The notes below the pieces were generated by a model. It saw only the letters and a program-made list of their open reading frames with translations. It was not told where the DNA came from and did no database searches. This document shows, piece by piece, positions 29,131-38,159 of a stretch of 64,000 bases of DNA (position 1 is the first letter of the stretch; each line of letters starts with the position of its first letter). Location of the stretch: positions 496,001 through 560,000 of the forward strand of contig OW568861.1 in assembly GCA_938743325.2 (NCBI GenBank), in the 5' to 3' direction. This DNA is from Pycnococcus provasolii. Lineage: Eukaryota; Chlorophyta; Pseudoscourfieldiophyceae; Pseudoscourfieldiales; Pycnococcaceae. Made by a program: the position numbers and the translations under genes.

Positions 29131-30798
29131 ATGCCCCCTCGCGCACGAAAACGCGGCACTGCAGCATCCTCGTCCAGTACGGTTTCCTCACTCCTTTCTC
29201 GACTCAACGTCTCTCAGTCCTTACTCGACGCATGTCCTCCCGGGAACATACAACTCGAATTCGGGGCCATCAAGAAGTGCTACTTCAAAGCTGTGCTTGA
29301 ACACCACCCAGATAAAGGGGGAGACGAAGAGACGTTCCGCGAAGTGCAAGCGGCGTTCGAGGTGCTGCGTGAACTCGTTGACACACAGGCGGTTACCACC
29401 TTCAAAACTGGCGGCAGCAAAAGCACAGCGAAACTGTTCAGCAGCAAAAAGGTGGACATCTCCAAGGCGACCGCGCACACGCCGTCATGGGAATTCTACG
29501 CAGAAGCAGCTGCCGACGACACCACCATGCCGACGTTCCGCGTTGAGCCTGCGAAGACAGGTCGCAGCACTTGCCAAGTGCAAAAGGTGTTCATACCGAA
29601 GGGCGCGCTGCGCGTCGGAAGGTGGGACGACGTCAACGCGTCCGGGTACGGGTTCTGGTGTCAGCTCAGTCACTGGCGCATCCCGTCCAAGGTTTGGGCT
29701 GCTTTTCCAGACGCCGAGCTCGGGCCGAAGAAGCCTAAGAAAAAAGGTGAGGCGGCCGATGGCGACAGCGAGGGCGACGAAGAAGAGCTCGACGCCGAAT
29801 CCTATGCATCTGCCGTCGATTCTCTGCGTGAGGTTTTGCTTGATGGCTTCGGCGAACTCAGCGAGCCACAGCAGAGCGAATTCGTATCGCACTGCATGAA
29901 TCGCTACAACTGGGCACGAAAGGTGAATCGCAAGCCGAAGGAGGAGGATAGCAGCGCCAAGAAGGCGGGTCCTGGAAGCCCGAAGAACAAGCTTGCGACG
30001 GGCGCTCCCGTGGTGATTCCACAGGTTGCTGCTGCACGCGCGGCGGCCCGCTCCAAAGAGATGGCAAAGGCGGGTGTTGGTGAAGATGAGGCAAAAAATG
30101 CACTTGTTGCCACGAAAGAAAAGTTCAAGATCCCGGTGCCAGGTGTGGACGGCGTCGCGGACTGCCTGAAAGGGGAGACAGTCGTGCTTACCGGCCTGTT
30201 TCCAGAGGTGGGTGGAGGAAGTGGATTGAATTTGGGCAAGGACCGCACGACGGCGATGCTGGCGAGTTTCGGCGCGAAGGTCACGGGCAGCGTGAGCGGC
30301 AAGACGACAGTCCTTCTCGTTGGTAAGGAGCCGGGCATGAGCAAGGTGAGCAAGGGGCGCGAAAACAAAGCTACCAGGCTGATGGATCTTCGCGAGATGG
30401 TCGAGGCCATTCGCTCGGGTGGTCTGAGCCAGGTGGAGGAGAAGCCTATGGTTATTGAGTCGTTTTCTGCCGGCTTCGGATTCAGGTCTGGACGTCAGAA
30501 TGGACTGGCTCTGGAGGCGTCGGCCGAGGAGCTTGCTATTGCTGCTGGAATTGTGGAAGTGGAGGAGGACATGGCGGCTCTGCCGGCGCCCTCGAAGAAA
30601 AAGAAACCGGCGCCAGCGAAAAAACGCAAAGCTAAGGATACGGATGCTGCGCCAGATGTTGACGACATGCTTCCGCCGTCGCTGTTGGCGCCACCGCCAC
30701 CGCCACCCGGCAAGAAGAAGCTGGCGCTGCCACCTCCGCCTGCGCCGCCACCACCACCGCCTCCCAAGCGCAAGCGCGTCAAGGCGATGACTGCGTGA
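29131..30798 (+). CDS. J-domain protein with PARP-type zinc-finger-like region and BRCT domain
   Basis: The 555-residue protein starts at ATG 29131 with a basic MPPRARKRG. A J domain lies at about 20-75 with HHPDKGG. Residues about 132-250 resemble the PARP1-type nick-sensing zinc finger: FRVEPAKTGRSTC matches the RVEYAKSGRASC pattern, IPKGALRVGRWD follows, and DGFGELSEPQQ matches the DGFSELRWDDQ end. Some zinc ligands appear changed (CQVQ for CxxC). A BRCT domain of RFC1/PARP1 type follows at about 340-430 (LKGETVVLTGLF, GAKVTGSVSGKTTVLLVG). The tail is Lys- and Pro-rich with KRKRVK. I infer a nuclear DNA-lesion-binding co-chaperone. The domain calls for J and BRCT are firm, while that for the zinc finger is probable. 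Confidence 0.87.
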   Translation: MPPRARKRGTAASSSSTVSSLLSRLNVSQSLLDACPPGNIQLEFGAIKKCYFKAVLEHHPDKGGDEETFREVQAAFEVLRELVDTQAVTTFKTGGSKSTAKLFSSKKVDISKATAHTPSWEFYAEAAADDTTMPTFRVEPAKTGRSTCQVQKVFIPKGALRVGRWDDVNASGYGFWCQLSHWRIPSKVWAAFPDAELGPKKPKKKGEAADGDSEGDEEELDAESYASAVDSLREVLLDGFGELSEPQQSEFVSHCMNRYNWARKVNRKPKEEDSSAKKAGPGSPKNKLATGAPVVIPQVAAARAAARSKEMAKAGVGEDEAKNALVATKEKFKIPVPGVDGVADCLKGETVVLTGLFPEVGGGSGLNLGKDRTTAMLASFGAKVTGSVSGKTTVLLVGKEPGMSKVSKGRENKATRLMDLREMVEAIRSGGLSQVEEKPMVIESFSAGFGFRSGRQNGLALEASAEELAIAAGIVEVEEDMAALPAPSKKKKPAPAKKRKAKDTDAAPDVDDMLPPSLLAPPPPPPGKKKLALPPPPAPPPPPPPKRKRVKAMTA

Positions 30799-30919
30799 AC
30801 CATTTTGTTGCGCTGCGATCTGTTGCTATCACATTTAACGACCCAAACAACAAACACCATTCAGACAAGCTATAGCTGTTGTGATGTAAAATTTTCTTGC
30901 ATTTTTCATTTTTTTTTAC

Positions 30920-33202
30920 TTAATTCCACCTGCCGGAATTCTTTGACCCCTTTTTCTTTCCGCCTCCGCCTTGGTTGAAACTTTTGGCCTTCTCCTTTTT
31001 CAGCTTCATTTTCTCCGCCTTGCTCATCTTGCTCTTCGCCTTCGTCGCATCTCTCTCCGCCTTGACGCGCTTCTCCTCGCGCTTCGTATCACGCTTCGCC
31101 GCCTTGGCATCCTTTGACAGGTACGACGTGTAGTCGCCCTCGAAGTCCTTCACATCGGAATCCTTGATCTCTACGATGCGCGTCGCAACCTTCTTCAGAA
31201 AGAAGCGGTCGTGGCTCACGCAGATCACGGTGCCGTCAAATGCCTGCAGCGCCTGCTCCAGAGCCTCCTTTGATGGGATGTCGAGGTGGTTCGTGGGCTC
31301 GTCGAGGATCAGCAGCGTCGCGGGTGTGCACATGAACTTCGCAAGCGCGACGCGCGCCTTCTCGCCGCCCGACAGGAATTTCACCTTTTTGTGCATGGCG
31401 TCTCCCTTGAATTGAAGCTGCCCCATGAGAGCCTTGAGCTCGCCGAGGTTCTTCTCCCCATCCGTCGTCTCCACGAGCGTGTTTTCGACAGTCAGGTCGA
31501 GGTCCAGCGCCTCTGCCTGGTTCTGGAAAAAGTAGTTCCAGACGATGTGGTGCGTACCCACCGTGATGTTCCCCAGGTCCGAGACTTCGCGATCGAGCCC
31601 GTCGGGCATCTGCGCCTCCTCGCGGCCGAGGATCAGCTTCAGCAGCGTGCTCTTGCCAGCGCCGTTGGGGCCGACGAATGCAACGCGCTCGCCGCGCGTG
31701 ACCTCCATGTTCAGCGCGTCGAAAAGGGGCCGCCCTGCCCCAGGATAGCCGTGCGTCAGATTTGTGATGTTGAGAACGTCTTTCCCGCTTCGCTCCATCG
31801 CCGGGAAGCGGAAGAAGCGATCTTTCTCGACGAACGGCTTTTCCACGAGCTCCTCGCTTTCGAGAAATTTGTCCAGCTGCTTCTGCGCAGACGACGCGCG
31901 GCCCGCCTGCCCTCCGCCGCTGAGCCGATCAATCATATCTCTCTGCCTCTTAATCTCCTTCTGCTGCCTCTCGTACTTGGCCCACTGCTGCGCGATTGCC
32001 GCGTCGCGCTGGCGCATCATGTCGCTGTAGTTGCCCTGATACGTCGATGCCTTGCCGCGGTCCGTCGCCACCACCTTCGTGCAGAGGTTGTCGAGAAACT
32101 CTCGGTCGTGGGAGACGATAACCATCGGCACGTCCTGCTTCTTCAGGTACGCCTCGAGCCACTCAATCGCCTCGAGGTCGAGGTGGTTCGTCGGCTCGTC
32201 GAGCAGCAGAAGGTCTGGCTCCTGCAGAAGGATTTTGCCCAGGCACATGCGCATTTGCCATCCGCCGGAGAAAGAGGCTACAAGTCGCTCCGCATCCGTC
32301 TCATTAAATCCGAGTTCGGGCATCATCTTTCGGATCGACGCGTCGAGACGGTCGACGTTCAGAGCGTCCGCGCGACGGTTGAGCACCTCGAGCTCGTCGA
32401 GCAGCGTGCCCATGGTCTCCATGTCGTCGCCAACCTCCTCGAGCTGCTTTTGCGTCTCCTCGAGCTTGCGCAGCACCTCCACCTGCTCCTTTTGCGCGGA
32501 GGCGAACTCCTCCTTGACGGTTCTCGTCGGATCGACGTCGAACTCCTGCGTGAGGTATGCAATCTTCATGTCCGGCCTTGCCTTAATTACGGAGCCGCGG
32601 TCCGGCTCGAGGTCGCCGACTATGATGGACAGCTGCGTCGTCTTTCCTGCGCCGTTGATTCCCACAAGTCCGACGCGCTCTCCCGCCTTGACCTCCCACG
32701 TCACACCGTCGAGCACCTGCTGGCTTCTGAATGCGATAGCGACGTCCTCAAGGCGCACGCCAGACGTGACGCCGCCCGACGATCCTTTCTTCTTGGAGGC
32801 GGAGGAGGAGGAGGAGGAGGAAGTGGTGGAGGAATTGGTGGTGGTTTTTCCATTCTTCGGTGCCGCCGCCCCATTTTTCGATGCATTATTGCTCTCCTCG
32901 TCGGGCTGCTCGGCTGATGCGGACGACGATGCCGCTTCGGATACCTCTGCTTCTGCCGATGACGTCGCACGCAGCCTGCACTCGAATTGCGACGTCGACG
33001 GCCCGAACGACCCAAAGGAATAAGAAGAACCCGAAACGTGATTCCTATTCAGGCTATTATAACCGGAGATGGCACCCCGAGACGAACGCACCAATGTGAA
33101 CACACGAGAATGAGATGGAGCATTAGGAGCACGATGAGCCCCAGGAGCACGATGAGCAGCACGAGCACAAGGAGCAGCACGAGGATGAGCAGTGTGCGCC
33201 AT
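30920..33202 (-). CDS. ABC-F family ATPase, probably plastid targeted
   Basis: The protein has two ABC ATPase domains and no membrane helices. Walker A motifs are GINGAGKTT (about 179) and GPNGAGKST (about 508). Signatures are SGGWQMR and LSGGEKAR. Both Walker B motifs read LLLDEPTNHLD or LILDEPTNHLD. ABC-F proteins such as bacterial EttA/Uup and plant ABCF act on the ribosome during translation. The Ala/Arg/Ser-rich leader ending near FECRLRA looks like a plastid transit peptide. The start is taken at ATG 33202. An alternative ATG at 33346 would add a Leu-Ala run encoded by an AGAGCA microsatellite. The C terminus is a Lys-rich tail typical of the group. Confidence 0.93.
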   Translation of the reverse strand: MAHTAHPRAAPCARAAHRAPGAHRAPNAPSHSRVFTLVRSSRGAISGYNSLNRNHVSGSSYSFGSFGPSTSQFECRLRATSSAEAEVSEAASSSASAEQPDEESNNASKNGAAAPKNGKTTTNSSTTSSSSSSSASKKKGSSGGVTSGVRLEDVAIAFRSQQVLDGVTWEVKAGERVGLVGINGAGKTTQLSIIVGDLEPDRGSVIKARPDMKIAYLTQEFDVDPTRTVKEEFASAQKEQVEVLRKLEETQKQLEEVGDDMETMGTLLDELEVLNRRADALNVDRLDASIRKMMPELGFNETDAERLVASFSGGWQMRMCLGKILLQEPDLLLLDEPTNHLDLEAIEWLEAYLKKQDVPMVIVSHDREFLDNLCTKVVATDRGKASTYQGNYSDMMRQRDAAIAQQWAKYERQQKEIKRQRDMIDRLSGGGQAGRASSAQKQLDKFLESEELVEKPFVEKDRFFRFPAMERSGKDVLNITNLTHGYPGAGRPLFDALNMEVTRGERVAFVGPNGAGKSTLLKLILGREEAQMPDGLDREVSDLGNITVGTHHIVWNYFFQNQAEALDLDLTVENTLVETTDGEKNLGELKALMGQLQFKGDAMHKKVKFLSGGEKARVALAKFMCTPATLLILDEPTNHLDIPSKEALEQALQAFDGTVICVSHDRFFLKKVATRIVEIKDSDVKDFEGDYTSYLSKDAKAAKRDTKREEKRVKAERDATKAKSKMSKAEKMKLKKEKAKSFNQGGGGKKKGSKNSGRWN

Positions 33203-33731
33203 GACAAGAGCGAGAGCAAGAGCAAGAGCAAGAGCAAGAGCTAGAATAGAATGTGTTTGTGTTTGTGTTTGTGGTGAGAATTGCTTTGGACGACAAAAGG
33301 GGGCACCCGGAGTGGCGGACGGACTGGCAGCGCAACCGGATCGCATGGGAATAATCCGGCTGGCAGGGAGCTCGGGGCCCGGGGGATACCGGTTAGGTAG
33401 GGTAGGGGTACCTTATTGTTCAGACATCTGGGGATGCACCATTGGGTTGCTTTTCTTTTCCATGGTATTTGATGGGTTCGGATTTGGGACTGGATTTGGG
33501 AATGGGGGTTTTCTATGGGGGTTGACTCATTCACATTCAGGTTGGGGGTTTTCTACTTTTCTTGCGCCTTGATCTTGATCTTGGTGGTGTTGATGGCCTT
33601 GACTCTGTTCATGTATGTGACTTGTTGGTTGTTTCAGACGAGTTGTTTCAACTTGTGTTTGCGCGGTGGCCAGTTGCCCAACGCTTCGGACCGTCCCTTG
33701 CCTTACGCCGGTGTAGACCTTGCCCTTGCCC
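33203..33731. other. intergenic, low complexity
   Basis: It contains an AGAGCA microsatellite (about 33203-33241), a TGTGTTTG run and G/T-rich sequence such as GGGTTCGGATTTGGGA near 33474. No gene is supported apart from the possible 5' extension of the ABC-F frame. Confidence 0.5.
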
Positions 33732-35153
33732 TTAGAAGATGTACAGGCACTCCTTGGCGTGCTCGCGCGTATTCATCACGTTGTTCGTGTCGTGATCCTG
33801 CGTCACCACAGGAAGCGAATCAGTCGTCTTCCACACGCCGTCGACGATGAACTTCAACTCGAACGAGTCCATGCCCAGCTCGCCAGGTTCGCTTGGCGCC
33901 TTCACGCCGAAGGATGCGATGAAGACATCGCCGCCCAGGCTTCCTGTTGTTGCTGTCGTCGTTGTTGTTGTTGTGATGCCTTCTTCTTCTGCGTCATCTT
34001 CATCAACAATGTCGACGACGTCGTTGTCGTTGCGACCCGCAGGAAGGAGATCAAGCTTCGTCATGGGAAGACGTGACGTCCAGTTGTCCCAAGAACCCAC
34101 CAAGAGAACCTCCTCTGCATGCTCGAACGTCGCTCGGAGCTCGTACTTCATGTATATGGGAGGAGGTCCAATCGGCGGAGGAAGACAAGCTGCGGGATCA
34201 ATGTCCACCACATCGCTCCCGTCAATTGCAACGAAGTTGTTCGTGGCATCATTAGCATCGACATCCACAAAAGGCTCGTTGTCGTCGCTCGTGAAGGAGT
34301 CGCCGCTGCTGTTGCCGCCGCTGTTGTTATCGTTGCTTTCGCTGCTCGTGGTGATGCGCACAGTTGTGTATTCGACTGAAGTATTCGGAGGCAGTCCATT
34401 CTCGAACATCTTGTTCGGATCCAGCGGTGCGACAGCAGGCATAGGAGGATGAGGCATGCCACCACCACCACCAGGAGGAGGAGGAGGGGGCGCAGCATAT
34501 GGATTCATGGCAGTGTTGTTGTTGCTGCTGCTGCTGCCCACCGAACCACCACCACCTCCGGCATTATTGGTCGACGACGGGACACAAGCAACGTCCACCA
34601 CGCGAACGCTGACGCCATTTCCTTCGCTATGAGCAAGACTGCTGTGTGCTCCTCCATCTCGTCCACCCAGACGACAGCTTATCACAAAGTTGTCGCCGTT
34701 GGCACAGCTCAGCCATCTCGCCTCTCGGCCCGCAGTTGTCACGACGACAGGCTTGAATTCAACATGTGAGCCACATGGCAGTGCGACGTTGGCGGACCAG
34801 ATGCCGTCCTCGTACGTCATAGGAACGCCCATCTTGAGTTGCCACGAGCCAAGCGCGGGAACTGCGCCGACCAGCACGACATCCTCGCCAAATTGCAGCT
34901 CAGCCGGCATGTGGCACTCAATACGAATGATCGCGTCGTAGTGCATTTGAGGTGATTGAGCGATCGCGGTATTCGCCGCCGCTCCTCCGTCATAGGGTAC
35001 AAGCATGTTGTTTTCGTCGTGAGCCGCCTTGGCAGCATGCCTATTCATTTTAGAGCGGTGAGCAGCAAAGCGGTCACGACGAAGCTGCTGGTAGCGTGAG
35101 CGAGAAATGCGTTGGGTCATCATCGTCGGCTTCGTCGCCACGGACATCATCAT
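33732..35153 (-). CDS. starch/glycan-binding protein with CBM20-like and CBM48-like domains, shared leader
   Basis: The 473-residue protein starts at the first of three ATGs (35153). Residues 1-61 are almost identical to the leader of the lipase gene upstream. A CBM20-like domain follows (about 68-160, GEDVVLVGAVPALGSW and an Asn-containing GDNF end). After a Gly/Pro/Ser/Asn-rich linker comes a CBM48/AMPK-type domain (about 334-470, VLLVGSWDNWTSRLPM and FELKFIVDGVWKTTDS). Both domains bind alpha-glucans. No catalytic domain is present, so it may recruit partners to starch granules. The Arg/Met/Thr-rich leader lacks acidic residues at its start and may target an organelle. Binding to starch is inferred from family knowledge. 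Confidence 0.85.
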   Translation of the reverse strand: MMMSVATKPTMMTQRISRSRYQQLRRDRFAAHRSKMNRHAAKAAHDENNMLVPYDGGAAANTAIAQSPQMHYDAIIRIECHMPAELQFGEDVVLVGAVPALGSWQLKMGVPMTYEDGIWSANVALPCGSHVEFKPVVVTTAGREARWLSCANGDNFVISCRLGGRDGGAHSSLAHSEGNGVSVRVVDVACVPSSTNNAGGGGGSVGSSSSNNNTAMNPYAAPPPPPPGGGGGMPHPPMPAVAPLDPNKMFENGLPPNTSVEYTTVRITTSSESNDNNSGGNSSGDSFTSDDNEPFVDVDANDATNNFVAIDGSDVVDIDPAACLPPPIGPPPIYMKYELRATFEHAEEVLLVGSWDNWTSRLPMTKLDLLPAGRNDNDVVDIVDEDDAEEEGITTTTTTTATTGSLGGDVFIASFGVKAPSEPGELGMDSFELKFIVDGVWKTTDSLPVVTQDHDTNNVMNTREHAKECLYIF

Positions 35154-35322
35154 GATGAATGCAATGTGTTTGTAGAATTGATTTTGGTGCAAGTAAATGA
35201 TCGGTGGAGCTGTTCTGCTGCTGGGGAGGGGGAATTTACTTTTTTACCCTAAAAAAAACAACCAAAAACTTTTGAAAAGAGAGTTGACGCGGTTTGAGAC
35301 AAAAAGCTTGAAAAGTTACACA
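34969..35322 (-). repeat. copy 1 of duplicated promoter-plus-leader module
   Basis: This 354-bp block matches 37022-37372. It covers the 5' flank, the start codon and the first 61 codons of the CBM gene. Within the coding part only about two base differences are seen, and more small changes lie upstream of the ATG. Confidence 0.9.
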
Positions 35323-35532
35323 TGGAAGCATCGCGTGACTGCGCAGCACGTGTCGACACTACGGGAATGGGATGTGATCATTGTCGATCCTGTGGCAAAG
35401 GAGCTCGCGTGTGGTGACGTGGGAGTTGGCGCAATGGCAAGTCCAACAAATATCGCACAAACGGTTCAACAAACACTGGAAGGCAACAAACGATGATTTG
35501 TTTTGATTTGTAACATATAGGTGCTTTTTTTT
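35154..35532. other. 5' flank of the CBM gene and 3' flank of the lipase gene
   Basis: The first part (to 35322) belongs to the duplicated module. The rest has no similarity to the second copy. A 99-codon plus-strand open frame (35197-35496) overlaps the module and is not supported. Confidence 0.6.
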
Positions 35533-37206
35533 TCAGGCAACAGGAGTTCGCCACGCGATGTCACTACGTGGAGATGAGGTCGATGCTACTGCTTTGAGTG
35601 CCTCTGTGTAATTTAGTGTCTTGTGATCGTCTAAGCTACGTGGACATAGCTCAAGCACGCGCAGGGGGGCGGCGAGGCCGTCGCAAGCCAGGGCACGCCA
35701 CTCCGACGATTCCTCTTCCGACGCGAGGTGCTGTTCATACAGCATCACGACGACGCCCGGCAGAAGGAAGTCCTCGTGATAGTTGAGACCACCAGTGTTT
35801 CTCACTCCATCATACGACGTCTCCTCCTTGATGGTTGAGGATAAATCGCGCTGTTGTACTAAGCTTTGGTCACTCTTAATCGTTGTGTTGACGAAGGTGG
35901 CCAATTTCACGAGGTTGCGAAGCGAGGCACGAGGCACGATGTCGTCGCGAAGTGCGTAGCTAATACACATGGGAGCTTCCTCATCATTGTTGTCGTCATG
36001 ACTTTGCTCTGCTTGTGTAGCCGCCGCCGTGCCAAAGAAGCGCTTCAAGGGTGCGCCGGCGGACCTTGATGCACAAGCAACAGCTGATGTGGCATCGAGG
36101 ACGGGAGGACAAGCGAACGCCATTGCAATAATCGGCATAGAAGAATCACGAGGTTTTGAGCCTTCTATCATGAGGAACGCCTTCGACAGTTCAGCAAACA
36201 TGCGAGTGGGATCGAGAGAAGAAGAAGGCTCCAATGCGGCGCCATCAACATCAGTTGGCAACTCCACCTCCTCGTCGTCGTCCACACTAAGAAGGATCGT
36301 AACGAGTGCAGCAGTGCCTGCACCAAGGCTGTGACCAGTGACCACGAGCGCATAGCCTTGCGGTTCAAGTAGCTCCTTAAGGATTGGACGCGATCGCGAA
36401 ACAATCGCTCGAGCTGACGCGAGCATTCCAGCGTGCGCATGAACAATGCCGTCATCATCGATCGTCGGGTGCTCCGCAGACTCCGTGTGCGACACTAGGT
36501 CCGTCAGGACATCAGCAACCGTGTGCGTGCCGCGAATGCTTAGGTATGCCACTTTTCGATCTTTGTGGAATGCAAGGAAGGAGGCTGGGTTGCCAGGTGT
36601 TGCCTCGGTGTCGATGTAAATGACCTCGAACCCGCGCGCCGCGCATTCCTTTCTGATCTCAGTCGAATTTTCGTAGACGACGTCCGCAAACGCTAACGCC
36701 TCCGCTGCAGGATGAATGACCGAAATTTCGGCCGCAGGAGATGTTTCGGCAGCGACACGCCGCGCTTCTTCGTACGGCTGTCGACTGCTCTGCGCCCGTT
36801 TCCACAATTCCACGATCGCTTGTAGCTCTTGAAGTGTGGAGGGTGGTGAGCCGGCTAACTCGTCAACCATGGAGTTCGCAGCGCTTAGCGTCGCCGGAAG
36901 CTTGCGCAACAATGAAGCTGCCTCTTCATTGTCTCCCGCCGCAGTTTTGATGAGCGTTTCCGTTGCGTATTCTGTAGCCTCTTCGAGGCTGGTCATGATT
37001 GTGTCTTTCGCCTTATCGAGAGTATTCGCCGCCGCTCCTCCGTCATAGGGTACAAGCATGTTGTTTTCGTCGTGAGCCGCCTTGGCAGCATGCCTATTCA
37101 TTTTAGAGCGGTGAGCAGCAAAGCGGTAACGACGAAGCTGCTGGTAACGTGAGCGAGAAATGCGTTGGGTCATCATCGTCGGCTTCGTCGCCACGGACAT
37201 CATCAT
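35533..37206 (-). CDS. class-3 / sn-1 diacylglycerol lipase-like protein with the shared leader
   Basis: The 557-residue protein has the duplicated leader (1-61), a helical linker and an alpha/beta-hydrolase lipase domain. The catalytic Ser is in GHSLGAG (about 290). A likely Asp is in LRDDIVPRASL (about 420), resembling the DxxVPRLS motif of DAG lipases. A His lies in NYHEDFLLPG (about 478). A lid-like region sits between FADVVYENS and GTHTVADVLTDL. It would release fatty acids from acylglycerols. There is no clear membrane helix. The leader could direct it to the same compartment as the CBM protein. It lies 194 bp downstream of the single-pass protein gene, in the same direction. Confidence 0.87.
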   Translation of the reverse strand: MMMSVATKPTMMTQRISRSRYQQLRRYRFAAHRSKMNRHAAKAAHDENNMLVPYDGGAAANTLDKAKDTIMTSLEEATEYATETLIKTAAGDNEEAASLLRKLPATLSAANSMVDELAGSPPSTLQELQAIVELWKRAQSSRQPYEEARRVAAETSPAAEISVIHPAAEALAFADVVYENSTEIRKECAARGFEVIYIDTEATPGNPASFLAFHKDRKVAYLSIRGTHTVADVLTDLVSHTESAEHPTIDDDGIVHAHAGMLASARAIVSRSRPILKELLEPQGYALVVTGHSLGAGTAALVTILLSVDDDEEVELPTDVDGAALEPSSSLDPTRMFAELSKAFLMIEGSKPRDSSMPIIAMAFACPPVLDATSAVACASRSAGAPLKRFFGTAAATQAEQSHDDNNDEEAPMCISYALRDDIVPRASLRNLVKLATFVNTTIKSDQSLVQQRDLSSTIKEETSYDGVRNTGGLNYHEDFLLPGVVVMLYEQHLASEEESSEWRALACDGLAAPLRVLELCPRSLDDHKTLNYTEALKAVASTSSPRSDIAWRTPVA

Positions 37207-37372
37207 GATGAATGCAATGTGTTTGTAGAATTGTGATTGATTATAAATGATGGGTGCTCTGCTGCTGGGGAGGGGGAATTTACTTTTTAGATTTTACCCT
37301 AAAAAAACAACCAAAAACTTTTTGAAGATGAGTTGACGCGGTTTGAGACAAAAAAACTTGAAAAGTTACACA
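37022..37372 (-). repeat. copy 2 of duplicated promoter-plus-leader module
   Basis: This 351-bp block is almost identical to 34969-35322. It spans the lipase 5' flank and its first 61 codons. It ends 28 bp from the stop codon of the next upstream gene. Confidence 0.9.
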
Positions 37373-37400
37373 ACCTTCATCGTCGTCGTCAACGTCATCC

Positions 37401-38159
37401 TCAACCCCATAGCAGCTTCGGTGGCCGCAACGGCTGCTCTGGATTGAACAGACGCTCATAATTCTCGCGCGCGTGCGCCGCTCCATCAGCCTTGAAGGCT
37501 GCAACCACTTCGAGCGCGCTCGGCTTGTGAGCAGTACTGAGCGCACGCACGTACGCGGGTGTTTCATCCAAATCCACGCCGGCGGTGGAATATCGAGCAG
37601 GCGTGAGCGAACTCGCGTCGGCAAGCGGCACAGAAATGCGCCACGCGTCTAGCAAGTCAGCGTCAAGAGGTAGGACTGTGGATGATTCCGATACGACGGC
37701 AGCACGTTGTTGTGGCGGCGGCGTTTGTAGTGATGGTGTTAGAATCGTTTCGTCGTACTGATCCCTCTCCAACATAATGAAAGCTTCATCGTCCATGATT
37801 CTCTCAGCCATCTGCTTCATGGACATCCTCGACGCCTCTATCCGCGCGTTGTCTATCCACACGGTCGCACCGACAGACACGCCAGCCAAAACAATCACAC
37901 CTCCAATTGCACAAGCAGCATACGCGAGCGCCCTTCCTAGTTTCCGCGCGCGCTCGGATTCTTCCCTGAGGTGTTGGTTTTTGGATAGTGCCGCGCTGAG
38001 GTTGCGCAGGTTTCGTGCGTGTATGGGCACGTCGGCGACAGTCACCACCACAGTGTCAGGTTTGCTAGCATCGTCACCACCACCACCATCACGACCCGCT
38101 ACAACTGCGCGTCCTCCTCCTCCTCTCATGTCCATATTGGCGGGGAGCACGCCTGCCAT
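37401..38159 (-). CDS. single-pass membrane protein of unknown function
   Basis: The 252-residue protein has a Gly/Asp-rich N terminus, a short coiled coil (LRNLSAALSKNQHLREESERARKL) and one membrane helix (about 85-108, YAACAIGGVIVLAGVSVGA). A C-terminal domain of about 140 residues with Pro/Gln-rich and acidic parts follows. There is no cleavable signal peptide, so a signal-anchor orientation is likely. No family is recognised. It lies directly upstream of the lipase gene, and the overall plan (basic/coiled N terminus, one helix, low-complexity outside part) resembles the neighbouring gene at 38867. Confidence 0.7.
   Translation of the reverse strand: MAGVLPANMDMRGGGGRAVVAGRDGGGGDDASKPDTVVVTVADVPIHARNLRNLSAALSKNQHLREESERARKLGRALAYAACAIGGVIVLAGVSVGATVWIDNARIEASRMSMKQMAERIMDDEAFIMLERDQYDETILTPSLQTPPPQQRAAVVSESSTVLPLDADLLDAWRISVPLADASSLTPARYSTAGVDLDETPAYVRALSTAHKPSALEVVAAFKADGAAHARENYERLFNPEQPLRPPKLLWG

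Noticed and set aside
31286-32917. 543-codon plus-strand open frame
   Set aside because: It is antisense to the ABC-F gene, which has all expected ATPase motifs. The plus-strand product is Leu/Val/His/Arg-rich as expected of a mirror frame.
33203-33346. Leu-Ala-rich N-terminal extension of the ABC-F protein
   Set aside because: It is encoded by an AGAGCA microsatellite; the ATG at 33202 gives a more ordinary transit peptide. It cannot be fully excluded.
35197-35496. 99-codon plus-strand frame in the 5' flank of the CBM gene
   Set aside because: It overlaps the duplicated promoter module, has no family resemblance and its counterpart in the second copy is not open in the same way.
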